From contig JAFSOC010000036.1 of assembly GCA_017447185.1 (NCBI GenBank), positions 1 through 64,000 on the forward strand: 64,000 nt of DNA, in the 5' to 3' direction. The notes below the pieces were generated by a model that saw nothing but the letters and a program-made list of their open reading frames with translations, was not told the DNA's origin and did not search any database. Shown piece by piece: positions 42,594 to 50,183 of this stretch (positions within the stretch are counted from its first letter, which is position 1; each line of letters opens with the position of its first letter). A program made the position numbers and the translations under genes. Origin of the DNA: Clostridia bacterium. GTDB taxonomy: Bacteria > Bacillota > Clostridia > Christensenellales > Aristaeellaceae.

Positions 42594-43646
42594 TCAGTTT
42601 CCTCCCCAGCTGCCGTTGCCGCCTGAGGGACGGTTGCCGCTTCCGCCGCTGCCGCCAGAAGGACGGTTGCTGCTTCCGCCGTTACCGAAATTGCGCATTC
42701 CGCCGGAGGGCATATTCACCTGCTGTGTGCCGAACAGTCCGGACAGTAGGCCTCCGCTCTCCTCTTCCACCTCGACGGCCACGTAGACGGTCTGACCGGC
42801 CTCCAGGCCTTCCTTCACCTCTGCGTAGTTGCCGTTGGAAACGCCCACCGTAATCGGCTGCGTCGTCATCTTGCCGTCCTCGCCCAGGATATATACATAG
42901 GCGGAATTGTCCCGGGCCGTGGAAATCGCGTCCATTTTCAGGATCACAACATTGTCGACCGCTTCTTTTGTGATGCTGACTGTCGCCTGCATACCCGGAT
43001 AAATATCCTTCGTGGAGGATGTGTCAACCTCCGCTGTTGCGGTGTAGTACGCCACGTTGTTGCCGCTGTAGGAAGCATAGTCGATGCTCTTCACAGTGGA
43101 ATTGAAGGCTGCGCCTGCGGAAGCGACTGTCACTTTGATATCCTGTCCCACCGTTACCTGGGAAATGTCGCTCTCGCCCACACGGAAGGAAATCGACATT
43201 TTGCTGAAATCCGCCACCTGTACCAGCGTGGCATCCTTCTCCACTTCGTCCCCGGCTTCCGCTTCGACCTTGTTGACTGTCCCGTCAAATTCAGCCTTCA
43301 GCGTTGTTCCGTCCGAAAGGCGCATCAGCTTGTCGCCTTCCTTCACTTTATCGCCGGCTTTGACGTAAACTTCACGCACCTTGGCGGCCGATTCCGCCGC
43401 GTAGGTCTTGTTGTTGATCAGCTGCATGCTGCCGCTGTAGCTCAGGCTGTTGGATATATTGCCTGTGGTCGTTGTATAGGCATCATAGGTCACGGTATAG
43501 TCCCGCTGCAGTTTGCGCACAACCAGGAATACGCCGCCGCCCACCAGTGCCAGCACGAGAATCAGAATGATCCATCTGCGCACTCTGTGTTTGCGTTTTT
43601 TCTTTTTCTTCTCCTGGTTGTTCGTCTCCGGCTGCTTTTCACTCAT
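42594..43646 (-). CDS. Membrane-anchored HlyD/RND-type adaptor protein, first copy
   Basis: This 350-residue protein has a very basic N-terminus (KKKKKRKHRVRRW) and one membrane helix (IILILVLALVGGGVFLVV), so it is anchored with its body outside. The lipoyl-like parts (AKVREVYVKAGDKVKEGDKL and LKAEFDGTVNKVEAEAGDEV) and barrel (GESDISQVTVGQDIKVTV) match MacA/HlyD adaptors. The last 45 residues are a Gly/Ser/Asn/Arg-rich tail (RPSGGSGGSGNRPSGG), probably disordered. It is the first gene of the adaptor-ATPase-permease-adaptor operon. The promoter is not obvious in the 100 bases upstream. Confidence 0.88.
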   Translation of the reverse strand: MSEKQPETNNQEKKKKKRKHRVRRWIILILVLALVGGGVFLVVRKLQRDYTVTYDAYTTTTGNISNSLSYSGSMQLINNKTYAAESAAKVREVYVKAGDKVKEGDKLMRLSDGTTLKAEFDGTVNKVEAEAGDEVEKDATLVQVADFSKMSISFRVGESDISQVTVGQDIKVTVASAGAAFNSTVKSIDYASYSGNNVAYYTATAEVDTSSTKDIYPGMQATVSITKEAVDNVVILKMDAISTARDNSAYVYILGEDGKMTTQPITVGVSNGNYAEVKEGLEAGQTVYVAVEVEEESGGLLSGLFGTQQVNMPSGGMRNFGNGGSSNRPSGGSGGSGNRPSGGNGSWGGN

Positions 43647-43736
43647 TTTGCCGTAAACCCCGCTTTCTCCGGTTCATCGCCGTTATTTGACGTGCCTATC
43701 ATGCCGGATTAACCTAAATCGTACTTAAAAACCGGA

Positions 43737-43804
43737 CAACAAAAAAATCCGGAATTGCTTCCGGATTTCAGATAAGAAAAAACCGTGTGAAAACTCACAC
43801 GGTT
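43737..43804 (-). terminator. Tandem terminators of infC-rpmI-rplT
   Basis: Two perfect 10-bp hairpins in a row on the minus strand. The first (43781-43790 with 43795-43804) begins 8 bases past rplT and is followed by TTTTTTC. The second (43745-43754 with 43759-43768) is followed by TTTTTTT-like bases. The doubled signal insulates the exporter operon from strong ribosomal-protein transcription. Confidence 0.92.
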
Positions 43805-43811
43805 ATCAGCA

Positions 43812-44159
43812 TTACTTCTTCGCGATTTCAACCAGCTTCGCAAAACCGGCGGCGTCATTGACAGCCAGGTCGGCCAGCATCTTGCGGTTGACTTCGATGT
43901 TCTGCTTCTTCAGACCCGCGATAAACCGGGAATAGCTGATTCCGTTCAGGCGGGCGGCCGCATTGATACGGGTGATCCACAGGCGGCGGAATTCACGCTT
44001 GCGGAGCTTTCTTCCGATGAATGCATAGCGCAGGCTGCGGGCAACCTGTTCTTTCGCGGCGCGGTACTGCTTGGATTTCGCTCCGAAGTAGCCCTTCGCC
44101 AGCTTCATCACCTTACGGCGGCTTTTATGGGCGTTCACAGCCCTCTTGATACGTGCCAT
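43812..44159 (-). CDS. rplT: 50S ribosomal protein L20
   Basis: This 115-residue basic protein of the large subunit begins [19 protein letters not shown] and contains [22 protein letters not shown], the L20 signature. In Firmicutes L20 represses its own operon by binding the infC leader. It is the last gene of infC-rpmI-rplT and is followed by two terminators. Confidence 0.98.
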   Translation of the reverse strand: MARIKRAVNAHKSRRKVMKLAKGYFGAKSKQYRAAKEQVARSLRYAFIGRKLRKREFRRLWITRINAAARLNGISYSRFIAGLKKQNIEVNRKMLADLAVNDAAGFAKLVEIAKK

Positions 44160-44189
44160 GATTGTTTTCCTCCTTGCCGGTTAATGGGC

Positions 44190-44390
44190 TTATTTGTAAG
44201 GCAGCAGCTTATGAATCGTGCGGGCCTCGGCGGCATTGTCAACAATACCGGCGTTCCGCAGGTGACGGGTACGCTTGGTGGTCTTCAGATGCACCTGATG
44301 GTTTGCGTTCATCTGCTTATGCTTTACAATACCGGATTTGGTAAAGGAAAAGCGCTTGGCAGCACCGCGGTGGGATTTCTGTTTAGGCAT
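44190..44390 (-). CDS. rpmI: 50S ribosomal protein L35
   Basis: This 66-residue basic protein starts MPKQKSHRGAAKRFSFTKSG, the L35 signature. An AGGAGG-like site lies upstream. Its place between infC and rplT is the standard order. A longer in-frame extension through infC is not real. Confidence 0.97.
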   Translation of the reverse strand: MPKQKSHRGAAKRFSFTKSGIVKHKQMNANHQVHLKTTKRTRHLRNAGIVDNAAEARTIHKLLPYK

Positions 44391-44416
44391 AGTGTTTGGT
44401 CCTCCTTCCAGTACGG

Positions 44417-44998
44417 TTATTCCTGCGTCTCTTTCGAGGCAGCGTTCTCCCTCTTCGCCTTCTTTTCGGCGAAGGAGGCCTTGACGGCCTTGGGAGCCAG
44501 GATCATGATCATGTTGCGGCCATCCAGCAGCGGGCGGCGTTCCACCATACTGACGTCCTTGCACCGCTCTGCGAAGTCGAGCATGACCTTCATGCCGATC
44601 TCGCTGTGGGTGATCTGCCGGCCGCGGAAGCGGATGGATACCTTAACCTTGTCGCCGTTTTCCAGGAAGCGGATCGCCATCTTTGCCTTGGTGTTCACAT
44701 CGTTTTCTTCGATGGTGGCAGACAGCTGCACTTCCTTGATATCGACAACGCGCTGATTCTTCCGGTTTTCCCGCTCGCGCTTGGATTGCTCGTAGCGGTA
44801 CTTGTCATAGTCCAGCAGCTTGCATACGGGCGGTACGGCGGAAGGCTGGATCTTGGCCAGATCGTATCCTCTCTCCTCTGCCAGCGCGAGCGCCTGCTGC
44901 GTGGTCATGACGCCGAGCTGTTCGCCGTTCTCGTCGATCAGTCGAACTTCCCGGTCGCGGATTTCTTCATTGATCATCAGTTCGGTTGCGATGTCCAT
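44417..44998 (-). CDS. infC: Translation initiation factor IF-3
   Basis: This protein of about 190 residues checks start-codon and initiator tRNA pairing on the 30S subunit. The N-domain reads MINEEIRDREVRLIDENGEQLG and the C-domain has VKVSIRFRGRQITHSEIG, both typical. The start is uncertain. ATG 44998 is only three bases from GGAGG, whereas an in-frame ATC at 44992 is nine bases away. In E. coli and Bacillus infC uses the rare AUU so that IF-3 limits its own synthesis, and the ATC aligns with that position as I recall it. Last residues are Lys/Glu-rich. First gene of infC-rpmI-rplT. Confidence 0.96.
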   Translation of the reverse strand: MDIATELMINEEIRDREVRLIDENGEQLGVMTTQQALALAEERGYDLAKIQPSAVPPVCKLLDYDKYRYEQSKRERENRKNQRVVDIKEVQLSATIEENDVNTKAKMAIRFLENGDKVKVSIRFRGRQITHSEIGMKVMLDFAERCKDVSMVERRPLLDGRNMIMILAPKAVKASFAEKKAKRENAASKETQE

Positions 44999-45167
44999 GC
45001 ACCTCCATAATAAATGAGCGGCGGGTCTGACCCGTCGCTCATGTGCACACAGAAAAAACTTTTTCAGGATGCTTCGTGACCCGGCGATCTGTACCGCCCA
45101 GGTGAGAGACGGGCAAGCCTCTGCTTCAAACATGGGGATGATATCACAGGAACCCGGTGCCTGTCAA
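44999..45167 (-). promoter_or_regulatory. infC promoter and long leader (possible L20 leader)
   Basis: On the minus strand TTGACA (45167-45162), 18-base spacer and TATCAT (45143-45138) with TGA before it form a strong promoter. The leader of about 130 bases ends in a 12-bp hairpin with one mismatch (ATGAGCG-CGGG pairing with CCCG-CGCTCAT, 45010-45044) just before the infC ribosome site. Firmicutes infC leaders are known to bind L20 and attenuate the operon. The position fits, but I cannot confirm the L20 site. Confidence 0.55.
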
Positions 45168-45202
45168 GCATCCTTTTTACCTTTTCTCTGAAGATCACTG
45201 CA

Positions 45203-46252
45203 TCAGAGTGAATTCACCAGTTCAAACATGGATTCATTGAACTGTTTCTTCCTCTTTAACGCCAGTTCAATGGGCATGTAGAACACCCGGCCCTTCTGCA
45301 TGCCGATTACCTGGTTGCTGATGCCATCCCGCAGCAGGCGCACGGCCAGGTTGCCGGCTTCAAAGGCAAATGCGCTGTCGCGGGCTGTCGGGTTCGCGCC
45401 GCGCTGAACATAGCCGATGACGTTGGCCCGGGCTTCCGCGCCGCCGCACATCCGCTTCATGACGGAGGCGAAGCGCACCGCACTCATGGGTTCTTCCGGA
45501 TAACAGGCCTTTCCATGGCTCGTCAGGAACTTGTACAGGTTGAAGGGTGCCATCGCTTCATAGCAGCCTTCCGCCATCACAATTGTTGCCCGGTAGTTTC
45601 CCCGGTTCAGCTGCCGCTGCAGCTGCAGCGCGACGCCTTCCACCGTCCACGGAACTTCCGGCACCACGCAGATCTCACTGCCGGTGGATACGGCTGCCGT
45701 CAGGGCGATATCGCCGCAGTGGCGTCCCATAACCTCAACCACAGCAGGGCGGTCATGGCTCCTGGAGGTGGCGCGGATCCTGCGGATTGCGTCCACGCAG
45801 ACGTTCACAGCCGTGTCAAAGCCAAGGGACATTTCGGAGTAAGCCAGGTCATTGTCAATAGTGCCGGGAATGCCGATACATGGCATGCCCATCTTGCACA
45901 GTTCCAGGGCACCGCTGAAGCTGCCGTCGCCGCCAATGACCACCAGGCCGTCAATCTCCATATCCCGAAGTGTCTGCATCGCAAACTCACGGTATTTCAG
46001 CTGGCGGAATTCGTCACACCGGGCGGTCCGCAGATAGGTGCCTGGTTCATCCGCAATGTCCAGCACCGTTTCCAGTGTCAGTTCCTGCAGATCGTCCTTG
46101 ATATTCATGCTCTTGCGCAGCAGGCCGTTGTATCCGCGCTTAATCCCGATCAGCGGAATGCCGTACAGTGCTGCACTGCGGGCAACAGACATCACCGCTG
46201 CGTTCATTCCGGGGCTGTCTCCGCCACTGGTCAGAACACCGATTTTTCTCAT
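45203..46252 (-). CDS. pfkA: ATP-dependent 6-phosphofructokinase
   Basis: This 349-residue glycolytic enzyme phosphorylates fructose 6-phosphate. It starts MRKIGVLTSGGDSPGMNAAV, with GGDGS at 107-111 (Gly after Asp, the ATP-type form) and the catalytic TIDND at 131-135; MGRHCGDIAL also fits. It is about 30 residues longer than the classic 320-residue enzymes, with the extra part at the C-terminus (ELALKRKKQFNESMF). GGAG lies about ten bases before the start. Single-gene unit with a weak hairpin downstream near 45185. Confidence 0.95.
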   Translation of the reverse strand: MRKIGVLTSGGDSPGMNAAVMSVARSAALYGIPLIGIKRGYNGLLRKSMNIKDDLQELTLETVLDIADEPGTYLRTARCDEFRQLKYREFAMQTLRDMEIDGLVVIGGDGSFSGALELCKMGMPCIGIPGTIDNDLAYSEMSLGFDTAVNVCVDAIRRIRATSRSHDRPAVVEVMGRHCGDIALTAAVSTGSEICVVPEVPWTVEGVALQLQRQLNRGNYRATIVMAEGCYEAMAPFNLYKFLTSHGKACYPEEPMSAVRFASVMKRMCGGAEARANVIGYVQRGANPTARDSAFAFEAGNLAVRLLRDGISNQVIGMQKGRVFYMPIELALKRKKQFNESMFELVNSL

Positions 46253-46308
46253 TTTTGAACGCTCCTTTGAGCCGCCTGCCGGAAAAGCAGGCTTCTTCAC
46301 ACGTGAAC

Positions 46309-46314
46309 AGTATA
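46309..46314 (-). promoter_or_regulatory. Extended -10 of the pfkA promoter
   Basis: On the minus strand TGG-TATACT lies 57 bases before pfkA. The -35 is poor, which an extended -10 can offset. The leader has a GCCTGC/GCAGGC hairpin. Confidence 0.5.
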
Positions 46315-46371
46315 CCATATCCGTCCGACAGAGGAAAGAACTAGATTCTGTAACGCTTGTGTAACATTTTG

Positions 46372-46400
46372 TTTACATTTTCCACTTCCTGTGGTATAGT
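46372..46400 (+). promoter_or_regulatory. Promoter of the peptidoglycan-binding protein gene
   Basis: TTTACA (46372-46377), 17-base spacer, TATAGT (46395-46400) with TGG directly before the -10. It lies 104 bases before the start and diverges from pfkA. Confidence 0.65.
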
Positions 46401-46503
46401 TTTAATATCCCCTTATACCATATATGAGGGTAAAAAGAGTCACTTCACCGGCCACTGGCCGCCAGCCGCCGGTTACCGATGCCAAACTGAAGGGAGGTCT
46501 CCC

Positions 46504-47715
46504 ATGCGTCGTCTGATCTGTTTACTGACTGTACTTGTCCTGGCAGTATGCTGCTGGTCTTCCGCCGCGGCACTGCAGGCTTCCACCCTGCATAACGGAT
46601 CCCGCGGTGAAAGCGTCCGTTCCCTCCAGCAGGCGCTGATTACCCTGGGCTACCTGAAAGGGACTGCCGACGGGGTTTTCGGCAACAAAACCGAGCAGGC
46701 TGTGCGCGCCTTCCAGTCCGCACGGAAGCTGACCGTTGACGGGCTGGCCGGCACGAAGACCCAGGCGCTCCTGCAGGAAGCTGCTGCCGCCGCGAACAAT
46801 GCTGCAGCCCCCCAGAGCAATTCCTCCGCCGCGTCTGAGACGGCATCCTCTGCTGCTTCTTCAGCCTCCGCGTCCTCCTCTTCCGCTTCGTCTGCGTCAT
46901 CTGCATCCTCTTCCGCCTCTTCCGGAAGTCTCTTTTCCGGCAATTACGCCACCATCCGCATGAAGGATCAGGGAAATCGGGTGAAAATCCTCCAGCAGGC
47001 ACTGATCACCCTGAAATACCTTTCCGGAAAAGCGGACGGCGTTTTCGGCAATAAAACCCTGGATGCTGTTGTGAAGTTCCAGAAAGCACAGGGTCTCTCC
47101 GCTGACGGATTGGCCGGTAAAAAAACCCTGACCGCACTGGAAAAGGCCGTACAGAAAGGAAGCTCCGCCTCTGCTGCACAGCAGGAGGACACCGCAACCG
47201 CCACCGTTCCCGCGGAGTCCGCAACGGAATCCACGGTCTCCCCTTCATCCAATAAAACCGGCAAGGCGCCGGACGGCAGTTCCATCCAGCTGCTGCACTG
47301 GTTCAACGATATCAAGCCCTCCCTGAAAAACGGCCAGACCCTGCTGATATACGATCCGTCCACCGGTATCTCCTGGAATCTCCGGGTGCTTTCCCGCGGC
47401 CGTCACTGCGATTCCGAGCCGCTGACAAAGGAAGATACCGAAAAGATGCTGAAAGCCTTTGGCGGCGAGAACACCTGGAATCAGAAAGGCGTCTATGTGA
47501 AACTCCCCTCCGGCGTCTGGACCATCGGATCCACACACGATATGCCGCACATGAGCGGGAATATTAAGGATAACGGTTTTGACGGCCATCTCTGCGTCCA
47601 CTTCCTCCGGGATATGGCGGAAGCCAAGCAGAATGATCCGTCCTACGGCGTCGCCAACCAGGAAACCATCCGGGCCCTCTGGAAATCCCTTACCGGCGAG
47701 ACCCTGGAGAACTGA
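46504..47715 (+). CDS. Secreted protein with two peptidoglycan-binding domains
   Basis: This 403-residue exported protein starts MRRLICLLTVLVLAVCCW after GGGAGG; its signal peptide ends near SSAAALQA. Two PG_binding_1 repeats follow (about 28-95 and 155-220), each with the pattern GSRGE/QGNRVKxLQQALITLxYL and ADGVFGNKT. A Ser/Ala-rich linker of about 45 residues separates them. The C-terminal 145 residues form a separate domain with RHCDSEPLT, STHDMPHMSG and GFDGHLCVHF. The conserved His, Asp and Cys suggest a metal or catalytic site, and it may be a wall hydrolase. I cannot name the family with certainty. Single-gene unit. Confidence 0.82.
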   Translation: MRRLICLLTVLVLAVCCWSSAAALQASTLHNGSRGESVRSLQQALITLGYLKGTADGVFGNKTEQAVRAFQSARKLTVDGLAGTKTQALLQEAAAAANNAAAPQSNSSAASETASSAASSASASSSSASSASSASSSASSGSLFSGNYATIRMKDQGNRVKILQQALITLKYLSGKADGVFGNKTLDAVVKFQKAQGLSADGLAGKKTLTALEKAVQKGSSASAAQQEDTATATVPAESATESTVSPSSNKTGKAPDGSSIQLLHWFNDIKPSLKNGQTLLIYDPSTGISWNLRVLSRGRHCDSEPLTKEDTEKMLKAFGGENTWNQKGVYVKLPSGVWTIGSTHDMPHMSGNIKDNGFDGHLCVHFLRDMAEAKQNDPSYGVANQETIRALWKSLTGETLEN

Positions 47716-47739
47716 AACCCCAATATTACAAAGCGAATG

Positions 47740-47778
47740 AGATTGTCAAGGAAAAACCCTTGACAATCTTTTTATTTT
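47740..47778 (+). terminator. Terminator whose 3' arm carries a promoter -35
   Basis: A perfect 12-bp stem (AGATTGTCAAGG 47740-47751 with CCTTGACAATCT 47758-47769, loop AAAAAC) is followed by TTTTATTTT. It ends the gene at 46504-47715. Its right arm contains TTGACA, used as the -35 of the next promoter. Confidence 0.9.
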
Positions 47779-47787
47779 CTGTATAAT
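47760..47787 (+). promoter_or_regulatory. Promoter of the ylxM-ffh operon
   Basis: Perfect TTGACA (47760-47765) and perfect TATAAT (47782-47787) are 16 bases apart. The -35 lies in the terminator stem of the gene before, and the spacer is its T tail. Strong promoter, 53 bases before ylxM. Confidence 0.85.
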
Positions 47788-47839
47788 ACTTCTGTCAATG
47801 CTCCGGCATTGACACCTGACCGTTTGGAGGTTTCGCAGC

Positions 47840-48199
47840 ATGGCGCAGGAAGATCTTCGGAAAAAGGTGGATCTCGCCTTCCTTTCCGCTTTCTACGGCG
47901 GACTGCTGACAGAGAAGCAGCGCCGCGTCCTCTCCCTTCATTGTGAAGAGGATCTTTCGCTGGGTGAAATTGCCGCAGATGTCGGCATTTCCCGCCAGGC
48001 CGTACATGAAACCATTACGCGCGCCGCCACCCGGCTCAATGAGATGGAAGCCTCCCTCGGTGTTGCCTCCCGTTTTCGGCAGATGGAGTCCGGGCTGGAG
48101 GAAGCCCTCGGTGCGCTGAAGCAAAAAGATTACGCCCGGGCGGAGCAGCTGCTTACAGATCTGCTCGCCCTTGATCAGGAGGAGAACAATGGCCTTTGA
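47840..48199 (+). CDS. ylxM: Helix-turn-helix protein YlxM (SRP operon)
   Basis: This 119-residue protein has the YlxM/p13 form: LTEKQRRVLSLHCEEDLSLGEIAADVGISRQAVHETITRA, a sigma-70 region 4-like helix-turn-helix, then a coiled helical tail. It is found just before ffh in most Firmicutes and is thought to interact with the signal recognition particle; its exact role is unsettled. The start follows GGAGG by nine bases. Its last four codons overlap ffh. Confidence 0.92.
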   Translation: MAQEDLRKKVDLAFLSAFYGGLLTEKQRRVLSLHCEEDLSLGEIAADVGISRQAVHETITRAATRLNEMEASLGVASRFRQMESGLEEALGALKQKDYARAEQLLTDLLALDQEENNGL

Positions 48200-49523
48200 A
48201 GGCTTGAGCGAAAAGCTGCAGGGAGCGCTGCGGAAAATGACCGGCCGCGGCAAGCTGAATGAGCAGACCGTGAAGGAAGGCATGCGCGAAGTGCGCATGG
48301 CCCTGCTCGAGGCTGACGTTAACTACGCCGTTGCCAAGGATTTCATCAGAAAGGTAACCGATCGCTGCATCGGTTCCGATGTGATGTCCTCCCTCTCCCC
48401 GGCCCAACAGGTCATCAAGATCGTCAACGAGGAAATGACCGAGCTCATGGGCAGCACCAATGCCCGGCTCAACTGGTCTTCCTCCGTTCCCACGATCTTC
48501 ATGCTCTGCGGCCTGCAGGGCGCTGGAAAAACCACCATGTGCGCCAAGCTGGCCGGGTATCTGACCAAGCAGGGGAAAAAGCCCATGCTGGCCGCCTGCG
48601 ATATCTACCGTCCCGCCGCCATCAAACAGCTGCAGGTCGTCGGTCAGCAGGTCAATGTGCCTGTTTTCGAAAAGGGCACGCAGGATCCGGTGAAGACCGC
48701 GAAGGAAGCCATCGAATACGCCCGCTATTACCAGCGGGACGTGCTGATCATCGATACCGCCGGCCGGCTGCACATTGACGAACAGCTGATGGATGAGCTT
48801 GCCCGCATCAAGGACGCCGTACATCCCACCGAAATCCTGCTGACCGTCGATGCCATGACCGGTCAGGACGCGGTCACCGTCGCCAAAACCTTCGACGAGA
48901 AGCTGGACGTTACCGGCGTGATTCTCACCAAGCTCGACGGCGACACCCGCGGCGGTGCAGCCCTGTCCATCAAGGCTGTCACCGGCAAGCCGATCAAGTT
49001 CAGCGGTATCGGCGAAAAGCTGACCGATATCGAGCCCTTCCATCCGGACCGTATGGCTTCCCGGATCCTGGGCATGGGTGATGTGCTCACCCTGATCGAC
49101 AAGGCTGCCGAAGCCTTTGACGAGCAGGATGCTGAAAAGTTCGCCCGCAAGGGCATGAGCAGCAAGCTCACCCTGGAAGATTTCCTCGAGCAGATGCAGA
49201 GCATGAAGAAAATGGGCGGTCTCCGCAGCATGATCGGCATGCTTCCCGGAATGAGCGGCAAGGATATCGATGTGGATGACAACGCCATGAAGAAGCCTGA
49301 AGCCATCATCCGTTCCATGACGCCGAAAGAGCGCCGCGACCCCTCGATCCTGAACGCTTCCCGCCGCAAGCGCATCGCTGCCGGTTCCGGCACCACCGTT
49401 CAGGATGTGAACACCCTTATCCGCCAGTTCGAGCAGGCCCAGCAGATGATGAAACAGATGATGGGCAGCAAGGGCAAAGGCCGGATGCGGATGCGTTTCC
49501 CCGGCGGAATGCCCGGGATGTAA
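48189..49523 (+). CDS. ffh: Signal recognition particle protein Ffh
   Basis: This 444-residue GTPase is the protein part of SRP, which brings signal-bearing ribosomes to the membrane receptor FtsY. It has the N domain, the G domain with G1 GLQGAGKTTMCAKLA, DTAGRLHIDEQLM and TKLDGDTRGGAALS, and a Met-rich M domain ending MKQMMGSKGKGRMRMRFP that binds 4.5S/6S-like RNA and signal peptides. The start MAFEGLSEKL overlaps ylxM by 11 bases with GGAG just before. The SRP RNA gene is not in the window. Confidence 0.98.
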   Translation: MAFEGLSEKLQGALRKMTGRGKLNEQTVKEGMREVRMALLEADVNYAVAKDFIRKVTDRCIGSDVMSSLSPAQQVIKIVNEEMTELMGSTNARLNWSSSVPTIFMLCGLQGAGKTTMCAKLAGYLTKQGKKPMLAACDIYRPAAIKQLQVVGQQVNVPVFEKGTQDPVKTAKEAIEYARYYQRDVLIIDTAGRLHIDEQLMDELARIKDAVHPTEILLTVDAMTGQDAVTVAKTFDEKLDVTGVILTKLDGDTRGGAALSIKAVTGKPIKFSGIGEKLTDIEPFHPDRMASRILGMGDVLTLIDKAAEAFDEQDAEKFARKGMSSKLTLEDFLEQMQSMKKMGGLRSMIGMLPGMSGKDIDVDDNAMKKPEAIIRSMTPKERRDPSILNASRRKRIAAGSGTTVQDVNTLIRQFEQAQQMMKQMMGSKGKGRMRMRFPGGMPGM

Positions 49524-49606
49524 AATCGTTGGACTCATATACACTGACAGGTATATGTTTTCCATAGATCATTCTATTTCATCAATATTTTAAGGAGGAT
49601 CCCGAA

Positions 49607-49858
49607 ATGTCTGTCAAAATTCGTCTGAAGAGAATGGGTATGAAGAAAAAGCCTTTCTATCGTGTGGTTGTTGCTGATATCCGCAGCCCCCGCGATGGCC
49701 GCTTCATCGAGGAGATCGGTTACTATGATCCCATGACCAAGCCCGCCGAAATCAAGGTTGATAACGAGCGCGCGAAGTACTGGCTCGGCGTAGGCGCCCA
49801 GCCCACCGACACCGTCCGCATTCTGCTGAAGAAGTCCGGTGCCATCGAAGAGAAATAA
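49607..49858 (+). CDS. rpsP: 30S ribosomal protein S16
   Basis: This 83-residue protein starts [24 protein letters not shown], the S16 signature, after AAGGAGG. Its stop codon shares bases with an in-frame ATG of the next reading frame (TAATG). It follows ffh by 83 bases, as in most Firmicutes. Confidence 0.98.
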   Translation: MSVKIRLKRMGMKKKPFYRVVVADIRSPRDGRFIEEIGYYDPMTKPAEIKVDNERAKYWLGVGAQPTDTVRILLKKSGAIEEK

Positions 49859-49884
49859 TGGTCGCCGAGAAAGGATGTACCCCT

Positions 49885-50112
49885 ATGCAGGAACTTCTTA
49901 CCTTCGTGGCGCAGTCACTGGTGGAACATCCCGAAGAGGTGCGCGTCACTGAGACCGAAGGCCCCGAAGCCATCATCCTGGAGCTGCATGTTGCCGAGGA
50001 TGATATGGGCAAGGTCATCGGAAAGCAGGGCCGTATAGCCAAGGCGATCCGCGCCGTGGTCAAGGCGGCTACGGCAAAAAACAGCAAGCCTGTTTTTGTC
50101 GAAATCCAGTAA
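49885..50112 (+). CDS. khpA: KH domain RNA-binding protein KhpA
   Basis: This 75-residue protein is a single type II KH domain with the RNA-binding GxxG loop in KVIGKQGRIAKAIRAVV. KhpA pairs with KhpB (Jag/EloR) and affects cell elongation and small RNA function in Firmicutes. I start at MQELLTFVAQSLVEHPE, after AAAGGATG; an upstream ATG at 49858 would add nine residues without family match. Lies between rpsP and rimM, its usual place. Confidence 0.94.
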   Translation: MQELLTFVAQSLVEHPEEVRVTETEGPEAIILELHVAEDDMGKVIGKQGRIAKAIRAVVKAATAKNSKPVFVEIQ

Positions 50113-50119
50113 TTTGCTG

Positions 50120-50155
50120 CAGTGCGGGATCCGGGCAGAAACGGATCCCGCACTG
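50120..50155 (+). terminator. Strong hairpin inside the operon, before rimM
   Basis: A perfect 13-bp stem (CAGTGCGGGATCC 50120-50132 with GGATCCCGCACTG 50143-50155, loop of ten) is followed by TTCATTAAA, not a T run. It lies between khpA and rimM, so it may act as a processing, stability or partial termination signal. Confidence 0.5.
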
Positions 50156-50183
50156 TTCATTAAATGGAAAAGGAATCGGTTCA

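Noticed and set aside
44999-45133. N-terminal extension of IF-3 by 45 residues
   Set aside because: It covers the leader hairpin and the ribosome site, and shows no resemblance to IF-3 proteins.
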